Assembly: GCF_023746555.1 (NCBI RefSeq) | Contig: NZ_CP098755.1 | Coordinates: forward strand, 570,501 to 634,500 | Direction of reading: 5' to 3' | DNA length: 64,000 nucleotides | From: Brevibacillus ruminantium | GTDB lineage: Bacteria > Bacillota > Bacilli > Brevibacillales > Brevibacillaceae | Shown here: in pieces, positions 35,388 through 43,574 of the stretch | Layout of the letters: each line of letters starts with the position of its first letter | Position numbering within the stretch: the first letter of the stretch is position 1 | Translations under genes and position numbers: made by a program | The notes under the pieces: model-generated | What the model was told of the DNA's origin: nothing | Database searches by the model: none | What the model saw: the letters and a program-made list of their open reading frames with translations, nothing else

Positions 35388-36422
35388 ATGAAACGGGCAG
35401 CATTTCCATTGGCGCTCATGTTGGTATTCTCTCTGCTGCTCGGCGGCTGCTTCGGTCAGAAGACACCGGAGGACATTGTCGATGATCTGAGCAGTACGCT
35501 GGACAAAATGGCCGGCTACAAGTCACAAGCGGTTCTGACCATGCAAACAAGCTCTACCCCGATGGAGTATGATGTGCAAGTGTGGTACGAAAAACCTACG
35601 AATTATCGGGTAGCGCTTACCTCGAAGCAGCGAGGAATTACACAAATCATACTGCGAAATAACGAAGGTGTTTTTGTACTGACCCCCCATTTGAATAAAA
35701 GCTTCCGTTTCCAAAGCGGATGGCCGGAGAACAACGGGCCGTTGTACCTGTACGAAACCCTCGCTCGCAGCATTATCGACGACGCAGAACGCAAGATGAG
35801 CACGGAAAACAAAGATTACCTCTTTGAGGTAAAGGCAAACTACAGCGGAAACCGCTCACTTACCAAACAAAAAATCTGGCTGTCCGAAGATTTGAAACCG
35901 AAGCGCGCGGAGATTATGGATTCCAACCTGGATACGCTGGTAAAGATTGATTTTACCGATTTTGTATTCAATCCACCGTTTGACAAGGATTCTTTTGACA
36001 AGGATCGTAACATGAGCACCAGCTCGATGTCTGTGATCCCGACGATGGCACAAGGCGCAGAGGCAAATAAACAGCCTTCCAGCCAGTTTGGCGTCATTGT
36101 CCCCAGCTATTTGCCGGAAGGCGTGAAGCAGGGCGACATTGAATCCGTCACGCGAAATGGGCAAAAGACCGTCGTGCTTCAGTACAAAGGAACATACAAT
36201 TACAGGCTGATCGAATCCCGGCCTACAGAAGCAACTGTGACGGCAGAAATGGGTATGCCGGTTAACCTCGGCTTTACGCTCGGCGTGCTGATGCAAACAG
36301 CGGATAATCAACGTTATTTGACTTGGGAGCTGGATGGTGTCGAGTTTACGCTTACGGGCGACCTACCTGAAGAGGAAATGGTTCAGGTTGCTCAATCGAC
36401 ATACGGTTTGGGCGGAAAATAA
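35388..36422 (+). CDS. ydcC: LolA-like lipoprotein, YdcC orthologue
   Basis: 344 residues. Signal with lipobox LGGC (Cys21). Residues ~35-205 form a LolA/LppX-like half-barrel (AGYKSQAVLTMQT, GITQIILRNNEGVFVLTPHL, KSFRFQSGWP, KIWLSEDLKPKRAEIMD). A C-terminal DUF4367-like domain follows (FGVIVPSYLPEGV ... YLTWELDGVEFTLTGDL). The position between acpS and alr identifies it as YdcC, a sporulation-linked lipoprotein in Bacillus subtilis. RBS AAGGAGGAG. The preceding 245 bases hold no gene I can identify. Confidence 0.88.
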   Translation: MKRAAFPLALMLVFSLLLGGCFGQKTPEDIVDDLSSTLDKMAGYKSQAVLTMQTSSTPMEYDVQVWYEKPTNYRVALTSKQRGITQIILRNNEGVFVLTPHLNKSFRFQSGWPENNGPLYLYETLARSIIDDAERKMSTENKDYLFEVKANYSGNRSLTKQKIWLSEDLKPKRAEIMDSNLDTLVKIDFTDFVFNPPFDKDSFDKDRNMSTSSMSVIPTMAQGAEANKQPSSQFGVIVPSYLPEGVKQGDIESVTRNGQKTVVLQYKGTYNYRLIESRPTEATVTAEMGMPVNLGFTLGVLMQTADNQRYLTWELDGVEFTLTGDLPEEEMVQVAQSTYGLGGK

Positions 36423-36439
36423 CCAATCGATATTGCGGA

Positions 36440-36478
36440 AAACACGCTTGGTCCTCAATAGGATCAGCGTGTTTTTTT
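36440..36478 (+). terminator. Terminator of ydcC
   Basis: Stem 36440-36448 / 36466-36474 (AAACACGCT type) extended by ggtcct/aggatc, then a run of seven T. Confidence 0.88.
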
Positions 36479-36571
36479 GTGACAATCGTTTATTAAGATT
36501 TTGGGGTCTATATCTGCGTTTACATCACTTACTGTTTTTTTATTAAATTTATAGGAACGGGGCTGCAGTGA

Positions 36572-36769
36572 GAAGAAGCATGTTTCCCTGCTAAGCTCCG
36601 TATTCCGCCCGCAAGGGAGCATATACTGTCCGCTCCGGGGAGATTCGCGGGGGATCGCAAAAGCAGTACAGCTCCGAGGTCATCCCAAGGTTGCGCTCCT
36701 TTTTCCCGCGAATCCCCCCTCCGCTGGGGCAGGGCTCCACAGTCGCACCGCAGGGAAACATGCTTCTTC
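36572..36769 (+). repeat. Hairpin repeat, copy 3 (198 bp, intact)
   Basis: Same perfect 20-bp terminal inverted repeat as copy 1 (36572-36591 and 36750-36769) and near-identical body in the same orientation. It is flanked by AT-rich DNA. No coding content. Confidence 0.9.
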
Positions 36770-37098
36770 ATGAAGCCGGAGCTTTAAAATTTGTGGGGGA
36801 AGCGAAGTAGAAAAAGATTGAGAAAACCTAAAAATAAAATGAAAAACAAACCAGAGAACAAAGCTAATGAACAAAACAATTGAATAAAACAATAGAACAA
36901 AACAATTAAAGAAAGCACTTTCCGAGGAATTATCGTATTTATTTCCACCCAAAGAAACCCGGATCATTCCTAAGTGTCGATATCCGGTGGTTGAACGCTT
37001 CTCCGCTATCGTACAGCCGAAGCTTTTTGGTTTTTCATCCAAAATCATTTTTAACTCTTTCCTCATTTAAAAAAGTGGGAAGAAGCAGCATGTTTGGA
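36770..37098. other. Non-coding AT-rich spacer between hairpin repeats
   Basis: Contains an A/C-rich low-complexity stretch (36810-36910, repeated aaacaatt/aacaaaac units) and nothing I recognise. A minus-strand frame starting at 37066 runs into repeat copy 3 and is not convincing as a gene. Confidence 0.5.
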
Positions 37099-37296
37099 GA
37101 AGAATCCTGTTTCCCTGCGGTGCGACTGTGTAGCCCAGCTCAGCGGAGCAGCGGATGGCGGGAAACAGGGCCGCAACCTTGGGATGACTTCAGAGCGACA
37201 CGGCTTTTGCGGACCCCCGCCAGCCGCTGTGGAGCGGACAGTATAATCCTCCCCGCAGGGCGGAATACGGAGCCAAGCAGGGAAACAGGATTCTTC
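37099..37296 (-). repeat. Hairpin repeat, copy 4 (198 bp, inverted, variant arms)
   Basis: Perfect 20-bp terminal inverted repeat, gaagaatcctgtttccctgc (37099-37118) with its complement at 37277-37296. The arm sequence differs from copies 1 and 3 at three positions, and both arms differ together. Inner arms 37150-37162 / 37216-37228 pair at 12 of 13 positions and also differ from copies 1/3 in concert. The body is the reverse complement of copies 1/3. Confidence 0.88.
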
Positions 37297-37566
37297 TCAC
37301 CACGGCTTCGTATCACGGACCATTTTTCCTTCCTGAGGCTAACGAAAGAACACTGCATCCGCACGCAGAAAAGCACTCTTTTTTCCTTTAACTTGAAAGG
37401 TTTGCCCAAAGGGAAACAGTTCCCAATGAAATTTTGCTCGGACTCTTGTATAGTCCAAATAGCAACATCTGGGTGCAGAACAAAAAATGGACCCAAAATG
37501 TAGGTAACAGGACCGTGGCAAACCAAAAGGTTGGCACCGTACAAGGGAAAGGAGCCATGTACGGAA

Positions 37567-37642
37567 GAAGAACCATGTTTCCCTGCGGGGGACCATCTGA
37601 AGCCAGGTGAAATGCGCAGTAAACAGGGAAGCATGCTTCTTC
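37567..37642 (+). repeat. Hairpin repeat, copy 5 (76-bp internally deleted derivative)
   Basis: Retains both ends (gaagaaccatgtttccctgc and cagggaagcatgcttcttc) but lacks about 120 internal bases. The arms pair imperfectly, suggesting decay. The surrounding 37297-37566 holds no gene I can support. Confidence 0.75.
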
Positions 37643-37732
37643 TCATCACGGAACCTGATCGAAATCCGACCGAAAGTTTGAACCGAATGTTCATTTCTTG
37701 TGCAAAAAACAGATGGATTCCCTTCCATTCAA

Positions 37733-37760
37733 TTGACACGTTCTGTCCAAAAGAGATAAA
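37733..37760 (+). promoter_or_regulatory. Promoter of the PH-like gene-alr unit
   Basis: Consensus TTGACA at 37733-37738, 16-base spacer, GATAAA at 37755-37760 as a 4/6 -10. Lies about 40 bases before the first start codon. Confidence 0.6.
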
Positions 37761-37796
37761 GTCAAAGTAACTATGCTATGAGGTGAAGGGGCGTCC

Positions 37797-38237
37797 ATGA
37801 AGAAACAGGACAATGAAATTTTGTATCAAGAAGAATCCGGATATAAAGATCTCCTTTTGCGGAAAAGTATGAAGATGAGACTGACAGAAACCTTGGCTTT
37901 TGTGGTAGGGATGCTCATGCTCTCCCAGTTCTTCAACACCCGAACGGATGTATTCAAAGTGATGGCTTTTGCGATTGCCATTGCAGTTGTCGGGCTGGCA
38001 CCGTTTCTGTACAAGTCTCTGCTGCGACCTTCGTACAAGCTGAGCAAAACACATCTGATCGTCACCATCAGCGGACAGGAAACCCGTTATCCGCTGTCTG
38101 AGGTGGAACCGATCTTCGAAGGGCGCCATCTGTACAGACTGAGCGGAAAACGCGAGTCGCTGATGGTTTCGAGGCAATTTCTCAGCAAACTGAATGAACA
38201 ATTATTCCTATATCAAAAGGGCAAGAAGAGGAGATAG
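37797..38237 (+). CDS. Membrane protein with two spans and PH-like C-terminal half (146 aa)
   Basis: ATG after AGGTGAAGGGG. Two adjacent hydrophobic segments (LAFVVGMLMLSQFF; VMAFAIAIAVVGLAPFLY) at about residues 33-71, then a soluble part (YKLSKTHLIVTISGQETRYP, LSEVEPIFEGRHLYRLSG) that resembles the bacterial PH/YcxB-like pattern. The family is not certain. Only 3 bases separate it from alr, so the two are co-transcribed. It has no equivalent between ydcC and alr in Bacillus subtilis as far as I recall. Confidence 0.72.
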   Translation: MKKQDNEILYQEESGYKDLLLRKSMKMRLTETLAFVVGMLMLSQFFNTRTDVFKVMAFAIAIAVVGLAPFLYKSLLRPSYKLSKTHLIVTISGQETRYPLSEVEPIFEGRHLYRLSGKRESLMVSRQFLSKLNEQLFLYQKGKKRR

Positions 38238-38240
38238 CAG

Positions 38241-39443
38241 ATGAAACCGTTTTATCGCGACACGTGGATAGAGGTTGATCTGGATGCCATTCGTGCGAAT
38301 GTAGAGAGCTTTCGCAGGCATATTCCGTCCGGCACAGGGATCATGGCAGTCGTGAAGGCAGATGGATACGGACATGGAGCTGTTCAGGTAGGGGAGGAAG
38401 CGCTGCGAAGCGGGGCCGATTCGCTTGCTGTAGCCATGCTCGATGAAGCCGTTGTGCTGCGAAAAGCTGGGATCACCGCTCCTGTTCTTGTCTTGGGCTA
38501 TACGCCGGTTGAGTCTGTAGAGCAGGCCAGCCAGCTCGGAATCGAGCTGACTGCGTATCATACTGAGTGGATCGAACAGGCGCATGAAAAGTTGAAACAC
38601 AGTGGAGCTCAACCAGTCGGTATTCATATCAAAACGGATACCGGGATGGGCAGACTGGGCGTGCGTACGTCAGACGAGCTGCTCAGTGTCGTGGAAGCTC
38701 TGGAAAAAACGCCATATTTGAAGTGGACAGGAGTTTTTACCCATTTTGCTTGTGCCGATGAAGAGGACACGACTCATACGATTGAGCAGCATCGATCCTT
38801 TCAGACGTTGCTCTCCGCCTTGCGGGATGCGGGAAAAGAGATTCCTCGTGTCCATTGCTGCAATACGGCTGCTGCGATGGTCTTTCCTGAATGGGGGTAT
38901 GATACAATCCGTTTGGGCATAGGTTTATACGGGTTATATCCTTCGCCGTATCTGAAGCAGCGTTCTGCAGTGTCATTGCTGCCGGCATTGTCCCTGAAGA
39001 CGCGCATCACTCATGTAAAAACCTCTCCGGAAGCAATGACGGTCAGTTACGGAGCAACGTATACAGCCAGTCCGGGAGAACAGATTGCCACACTTCCCAT
39101 CGGATATGCGGATGGTTTTTCCCGGTCGCTCTCCAATCGAGGGTCCGTTTTACACGCTGGGAAACGCTCTCCGATTGTGGGCAGAGTCTGTATGGATCAG
39201 ATCATGGTCAAAATCGAAAGCGATACCGCCCATGTCGGCGACGAAGTGGTGTTGTACGGTCGTCAGGGGGAGGAGGAGATTTCGCTGGATGAGGTGGCTG
39301 CCCTTGTAGGGACGATTAATTATGAGATACCATGCATGCTGAATTACCGGATTCCGCGCGTCTATCAGCGAGAGGGAAAGAGGACCGAAGTGTTCCATCC
39401 GTTAGCGATGACGCATATGCCAGCCGAAAGTGTAAATAACTAG
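38241..39443 (+). CDS. alr: Alanine racemase
   Basis: 400 residues. PLP-binding Lys39 in AVVKADGYGHG, second catalytic base Tyr270 in TVSYGATYTA, substrate-side GRVCMDQIMV and TDTGMGRLGV. Converts L- to D-alanine for peptidoglycan; in spore formers alanine racemases also limit alanine-triggered germination. RBS AAGAGGAGA. Upstream co-transcribed gene encodes a small membrane protein. mazEF follows about 190 bases later, as in Bacillus subtilis. Confidence 0.96.
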   Translation: MKPFYRDTWIEVDLDAIRANVESFRRHIPSGTGIMAVVKADGYGHGAVQVGEEALRSGADSLAVAMLDEAVVLRKAGITAPVLVLGYTPVESVEQASQLGIELTAYHTEWIEQAHEKLKHSGAQPVGIHIKTDTGMGRLGVRTSDELLSVVEALEKTPYLKWTGVFTHFACADEEDTTHTIEQHRSFQTLLSALRDAGKEIPRVHCCNTAAAMVFPEWGYDTIRLGIGLYGLYPSPYLKQRSAVSLLPALSLKTRITHVKTSPEAMTVSYGATYTASPGEQIATLPIGYADGFSRSLSNRGSVLHAGKRSPIVGRVCMDQIMVKIESDTAHVGDEVVLYGRQGEEEISLDEVAALVGTINYEIPCMLNYRIPRVYQREGKRTEVFHPLAMTHMPAESVNN

Positions 39444-39631
39444 CAGAGAAAAGCAGGCAGGAATTTTGGTGGAAAGCACGAATACTAGTAGAGCGCTAAA
39501 ATGGGTTTTCACCCAAAAAGACCGGACAGGTATATTTTTGCAAATGGTTCGACATAATGGTAGTGACCCTTACTGAAAAGCGGTATACAAGCACTGCGGA
39601 TGTTACGGTCATGGTTGGAGGTGGATTTGTC

Positions 39632-39910
39632 TTGTCCAAGTCAAACACGAAACGCATCATGATCAGCCTTCCACATCACCTACTTCAGGAAGTGGACGGT
39701 GTTATTCAAAAAGAAAAATCCAATCGCAGCGAGTTTATTCGCCAAGCGATGCACCTGTACTTGAAAGAGCGCAAAAAGCGTGCCATTCGAGAAACGATGC
39801 AAAAAGGATACATGGAAATGGCGAAGATTAACTTGAAAATGGCATCGGAGGCATTTGGCGCTGAAGAAGAGGCTGACCATACTCTTGTCCGCTTAGTTAG
39901 CGGGGTGTGA
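39632..39910 (+). CDS. mazE: Antitoxin MazE/EndoAI (ribbon-helix-helix)
   Basis: 92 residues from a TTG start at 39632, chosen because GGAGGTGG lies 7 bases upstream and the protein then begins MSKSNTKRIMISLPHHLL, like EndoAI. A longer in-frame start at 39557 lacks a ribosome binding site. The N-terminal ribbon-helix-helix binds DNA; the C-terminal helix (GYMEMAKINLKMASEAFGAE then ERLVSG-like tail) blocks the toxin. mazF starts 3 bases later, forming a classic toxin-antitoxin operon. Confidence 0.92.
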   Translation: MSKSNTKRIMISLPHHLLQEVDGVIQKEKSNRSEFIRQAMHLYLKERKKRAIRETMQKGYMEMAKINLKMASEAFGAEEEADHTLVRLVSGV

Positions 39911-39913
39911 GAT

Positions 39914-40264
39914 GTGATTGTCAAACGTGGCGATGTATTTTTCGCGGACCTATCACCGGTCGTCGGCTCTGAACAGGGAGGCGTCCGACCTGTATTAGTC
40001 ATTCAAAACGATATTGGCAATCGATTTAGTCCGACGGTCATCGTCGCAGCCATCACAGCGCAGATTCAGAAGGCAAAATTGCCTACGCATGTGGAGATTG
40101 ACGCAAAAATGTATGGATTTGATCGTGACTCCGTGATCTTGTTAGAACAGATTAGAACCATTGACAAGCAAAGACTGACCGATAAAATCACTCATTTGGA
40201 TGATGAGATGATGGAGCGAGTGAACGAATCCCTTCAGATCAGTTTGGGGATTATTGATTTTTAA
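39914..40264 (+). CDS. mazF: mRNA interferase toxin MazF/EndoA (NdoA)
   Basis: 116 residues from a GTG start. Highly conserved: [20 protein letters not shown], catalytic Arg25 ([10 protein letters not shown]) and Thr48 (VVAAIT) in the positions known from Bacillus EndoA. Cleaves RNA at UACAU-type sites in the family. Neutralised by the upstream MazE. The terminator at 40268-40297 separates it from the sigB operon. Confidence 0.96.
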   Translation: MIVKRGDVFFADLSPVVGSEQGGVRPVLVIQNDIGNRFSPTVIVAAITAQIQKAKLPTHVEIDAKMYGFDRDSVILLEQIRTIDKQRLTDKITHLDDEMMERVNESLQISLGIIDF

Positions 40265-40267
40265 AGG

Positions 40268-40297
40268 AAAACCACTTGGTCAGCAGGTGGTTTTTTT
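40268..40297 (+). terminator. Terminator of mazEF
   Basis: 8-bp stem 40268-40275 / 40287-40294 (AAAACCAC) followed by TTTTTTT. Confidence 0.8.
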
Positions 40298-40422
40298 GCT
40301 GTGAGTGCAGGGATTTATGTTGACGGCAGCGAAGTGAGTAGTAAGGATTTAGACAAAAAATGACACGTTTTTCATCGTGATAGCACTGCTGACTAGCTTG
40401 TGGTTGGAAGGAGTTTCTTGTT

Positions 40423-40830
40423 GTGACAGGGCTTCATTCATATAAAGTAAATATTTCATCGGAGGCAGATATCGTCACAGCTAGACAAGTAGGTCGAAAT
40501 TTGTCGAAAGAACTTGGCTTCGGAACGATTATGCAATCGCGGATCGCTACAACCATATCAGAACTGGCGCGAAATATTTTCCTATACGCCGGCCTTGGCT
40601 TCATCCTGTTAGAGCGTCTGGGTGACGAAGAACGAGTCGGATTGAAAATAACTGCTTTTGATGAGGGACCGGGAATTGAAGATGTGCGCAAAGCCTTGGA
40701 AGACGGGTATTCAACTTCCTGTGCGCTTGGAGCTGGATTACCTGGTGTAAAAAGAATGATGGACGAGTTTTCTCTGCAAAGCACCCCTGGGGTGTGCACG
40801 CAAGTGGTTGTCGTCAAATGGGTAGAGTGA
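40423..40830 (+). CDS. rsbT: Serine kinase/switch protein RsbT
   Basis: 135 residues from GTG at 40423 (GGAAGGAG upstream). GHKL-type kinase with the N-box SELARNIFLYAG and a nucleotide loop DEGPGIEDV / GAGLPGVKRMMDEF, very close to Bacillus RsbT. In the known pathway RsbT is held by the RsbR/RsbS stressosome and, once released, activates RsbU. Neither rsbR nor rsbS precedes it here; the upstream gene is mazF. First gene of rsbT-U-V-W-sigB. Confidence 0.94.
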   Translation: MTGLHSYKVNISSEADIVTARQVGRNLSKELGFGTIMQSRIATTISELARNIFLYAGLGFILLERLGDEERVGLKITAFDEGPGIEDVRKALEDGYSTSCALGAGLPGVKRMMDEFSLQSTPGVCTQVVVVKWVE

Positions 40831-40854
40831 ATGAAGGGGAGATGATAGCGTGCC

Positions 40855-41853
40855 ATGAGCCAGCAATCGGAGGAAATGTACACCCGGATTTTGCGTGACT
40901 ATTTGAATGGGAAGAGTGAAGACCAGCTTTATCTGGCGCAGCAGTTGGGAAAGTGGCTTCTCTCCAGAAACATTTCCCCTGAGGAAGTAATCGACATGCA
41001 CGGCAATCTCCTGAGGCAGATGGGGGACGTTCCCACGTTTGTACAGGACTCGTTTCAAATCCTTACAGAGATAATGATTGAATATGGGAACGCTCATCGC
41101 TCCTTTGACAGTTGGCGAAATCGCCATCAACAGCTTCAGGCCGAGATCGCCGTCGCTTCCGCGATGCAACAGTCACTTTTACCGTCTTCACTGCCGGAGT
41201 GCCCCGGCCTGAATCTCGGCATGATCAGTATCGCTTCTAACCAGATGAGCGGTGATTTTTACCACTTTGTATACGAAAGTGAAGGAGTTTTCAGTGTTGC
41301 CATTGCTGATATTACGGGAAAAGGGATACCGGCGGCCATGTGTATGTCCATGCTCCGGTATGCGATGGACAGCTTGGCAGAAATGAAGCTCTCCCCGGGA
41401 GATATGCTTCGTCATATGAATAGTGTCGTCGAACGAAATATCGATCCTTGCATGTTTGTCACCATGCAGTATGGCCATTATGATACAGGTCGACACTCCT
41501 TTCGCTACGCTACGGCTGGACACGAGCCGGGTTTTTTGTATCGGGCACGAGAAGATCGCTTTTTTGATCTGGAGGGACAAGGGACGGCTCTGGGGATTGC
41601 GGCCGGGAGTGAGTATGAAGAACGAGAAATCTTTCTGGAGCCGGGCGATTTTCTGATCCTTCTGACAGATGGTGTGACGGAGAGGAAAAATGGCCGATAT
41701 TACATACAAAGAGAGGAGCTCGTTTCCTATCTTCAGGAAGGAGTGAGACTGTCTGCACAGGAGATGGTGGATCACTTCTACCGCAGATTGCTCCTTCTCT
41801 CTCAATTTGAACAACCAGATGATTACACCATGATTGTGCTCAGGCGAACCTAG
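40855..41853 (+). CDS. rsbU: PP2C-type serine phosphatase RsbU
   Basis: 332 residues. N-terminal ~85-residue helical RsbT-binding domain (EEVIDMHGNLLRQMGDVP), then an SpoIIE/PP2C phosphatase domain with MSGDFYHF, IADITGKGIPAAMCMSML, AGHEPGFLYR and LLTDGVTERKNG carrying the Mn-binding aspartates. Dephosphorylates RsbV when RsbT is bound. The Shine-Dalgarno (AAGGGGAG) is about 13 bases from the ATG, rather far; no better start is visible. Confidence 0.94.
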   Translation: MSQQSEEMYTRILRDYLNGKSEDQLYLAQQLGKWLLSRNISPEEVIDMHGNLLRQMGDVPTFVQDSFQILTEIMIEYGNAHRSFDSWRNRHQQLQAEIAVASAMQQSLLPSSLPECPGLNLGMISIASNQMSGDFYHFVYESEGVFSVAIADITGKGIPAAMCMSMLRYAMDSLAEMKLSPGDMLRHMNSVVERNIDPCMFVTMQYGHYDTGRHSFRYATAGHEPGFLYRAREDRFFDLEGQGTALGIAAGSEYEEREIFLEPGDFLILLTDGVTERKNGRYYIQREELVSYLQEGVRLSAQEMVDHFYRRLLLLSQFEQPDDYTMIVLRRT

Positions 41854-41875
41854 CTCGTTAAGGGAGGAGAAACAA

Positions 41876-42202
41876 ATGGACCTAACAATGAAGGAGTACG
41901 GTCAGAACGGGCAACTAGTGATTTACCTAAAAGGGGAAATTGACGCCTACACAGTGCCAAAGCTGAAAGAGCGGCTGCTCTTGTTGGTCAATCATCCTGA
42001 GTTCAAACGGATTGTCGTTGATTTTCAATCAGTTGAGTATATTGACAGCACGGGGATCGGTACATTTGTCGCGGCAATGAAAGCGTGTAAGCAGTCAGGT
42101 ACAGTGCTTGCGGTGCAGAACCTCTCCCCCCGCGTGGAACGATTGTTTCGCATCACCGGACTTTACGAAAGAATGGTGCCTCACAAAGGAGAGACAGAAT
42201 AA
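41876..42202 (+). CDS. rsbV: Anti-anti-sigma factor RsbV
   Basis: 108 residues; ATG at 41876 after AGGGAGGAG. STAS fold with the regulatory phospho-serine Ser58 in VEYIDSTGIG. The unphosphorylated form binds RsbW and frees sigma-B. Its stop overlaps the rsbW start by one base (TAATG), so translation is coupled. Confidence 0.95.
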   Translation: MDLTMKEYGQNGQLVIYLKGEIDAYTVPKLKERLLLLVNHPEFKRIVVDFQSVEYIDSTGIGTFVAAMKACKQSGTVLAVQNLSPRVERLFRITGLYERMVPHKGETE

Positions 42203-42696
42203 TGGGTCATAGACCGGAGGCTGATATCATTGAGCTGACATTGCCAGCCCGTGCCGATTATGTCAGCATCGCCCGTTTAACGGTATCCGGAGTTGCCAAC
42301 CGGATGGGATTTGGGTACGAAGAGATCGAGGACATTAAACTGGCCGTGGCCGAAGCCTGCACCAACGTCGTCGAGCATGCGTATGATTGCGAGGTGGGCT
42401 TGGAGCAACACTTCCGGGTCCGCTGTCTGCTTCAGTCCGACCGGCTTGTCGTGGAAGTTATCGACCAGGGAAAAGGCTTTGGTTTTGATGAACAACGAGA
42501 GTCGCTGAAACCGATTCGCTCCGACGTCGATATCGACGAGGTGGCGGAAGGGGGGTTGGGGCTTTACCTCATTCATTCTGTCATGGATGATGTGCGGGTG
42601 CATGTCAAAGATGGGGTGGTCGTTTCGATGACGAAGTACCTGCGGCGGGATGAGGTGTCTAGCAATGACCAGTCCAGTTCGAAAACAGAATCATAG
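42202..42696 (+). CDS. rsbW: Serine kinase and anti-sigma-B factor RsbW
   Basis: 164 residues. GHKL kinase motifs: N-box KLAVAEACTNVVEHAY, G1 box VIDQGKGFGFDE and G2 EGGLGLYLIHSVMDDV. Binds and inhibits sigma-B, or phosphorylates RsbV on Ser58. Overlaps rsbV by 1 base and sigB by 32 bases, giving tight stoichiometric coupling. Confidence 0.95.
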   Translation: MGHRPEADIIELTLPARADYVSIARLTVSGVANRMGFGYEEIEDIKLAVAEACTNVVEHAYDCEVGLEQHFRVRCLLQSDRLVVEVIDQGKGFGFDEQRESLKPIRSDVDIDEVAEGGLGLYLIHSVMDDVRVHVKDGVVVSMTKYLRRDEVSSNDQSSSKTES

Positions 42697-43453
42697 TCGC
42701 GAGGAATTGACCCAGCTTGTTCATTTGTATCAAAAGACAGAAGACAGAAGTCTCCAGGAGCAGCTCGTAGAAGCATACAGACCTTTGGTTGAATCGCTTG
42801 CTAAAAAATTTGTCCGCGGGCAGATTCTTCACGAGGATCTAGTTCAGGTCGGCATGATCGGACTATTGGCATCTCTTCGCCGTTTTGATCGGGAGTTTGG
42901 CCGTTCATTTGAGAGCTTCGCTGTTCCGACAATTGTCGGAGAAATGAAACGATTTATCCGCGACAAAACGTGGAGTGTCCATGTTCCGCGCCGAGTCAAG
43001 GAATTGAGTCCAAAAATCAAGCGGGTCGTGGACGAGCTAACGATGAAGCTCCAACGTTCCCCGCAGATAGAAGATATCGCTGCCCATCTCGGCGTAAGCG
43101 AGGAAGAGATTCTGGAAACGCTGGAGATGGGACGGAGCTATCATTCGCTATCCATGGACAGTGAGCTGGAAGCCGACGGTGACGGGAATACCATTACCCT
43201 GTTTGATCTGATTGGAACCGTGGAAAAGGGGTACCAGCGTGTTGAACAGCATTTGCTCATCAATCGGGCGCTTCAAGTGCTGGATCATCGGGAAAAAGAA
43301 ATCATTGAACTGACGTTTTATCAAAATTTGAGTCAAAAACAGGCTGGCGACCTGCTGGGCATGTCGCAAATGCATGTCTCTCGTCTACAGCGCAGGGCTC
43401 TTGGGAAGCTGCGGGAGGCAATGCGGTTTGAGCAGCAGGAATATCCTACCTAG
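42665..43453 (+). CDS. sigB: General stress sigma factor SigB
   Basis: 262 residues; ATG at 42665 with GATGAGGTG 7 bases upstream (another ATG at 42650 lacks a good site). Region 2 (VQVGMIGLLASLRRFDREFG, SFESFAVPTIVGEMKRFIRD), region 3 (SPQIEDIAAHLGVSEEEI) and region 4 (QNLSQKQAGDLLGMSQMHVS) are complete. Directs RNA polymerase to stress promoters. Last gene of the cascade; no rsbX follows. A 15-bp terminator comes directly after the stop. Confidence 0.95.
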   Translation: MTSPVRKQNHSREELTQLVHLYQKTEDRSLQEQLVEAYRPLVESLAKKFVRGQILHEDLVQVGMIGLLASLRRFDREFGRSFESFAVPTIVGEMKRFIRDKTWSVHVPRRVKELSPKIKRVVDELTMKLQRSPQIEDIAAHLGVSEEEILETLEMGRSYHSLSMDSELEADGDGNTITLFDLIGTVEKGYQRVEQHLLINRALQVLDHREKEIIELTFYQNLSQKQAGDLLGMSQMHVSRLQRRALGKLREAMRFEQQEYPT

Positions 43454-43492
43454 CCAAAAAACGGAGGCAAACCAGAACCTCCGTTTTTTGGC
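43453..43492 (+). terminator. Terminator of the sigB operon
   Basis: 15-bp perfect stem 43453-43467 / 43478-43492 (GCCAAAAAACGGAGG type). Confidence 0.93.
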
Positions 43493-43574
43493 GTTCCCAT
43501 GCTTATTGACCCGAGTGCAGGGGTGGAGGGTTGTGGTACAATAACCAGGTTAGCATGAGCGCAGGAGGGAAACT

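Noticed and set aside
36680..37739. Minus-strand frames across repeat copies 3-5 (starting at 37066 and 37739)
   Set aside because: Both run through repeats and AT-rich filler, with no recognisable domain. The first has a weakly protein-like N-terminus (KMILDEKPKSFGCTIAEKRS) but no further support.
43506..43542. Promoter of tex
   Set aside because: TTGACC and TACAAT are visible but 25 bases apart, so they do not form a standard promoter.
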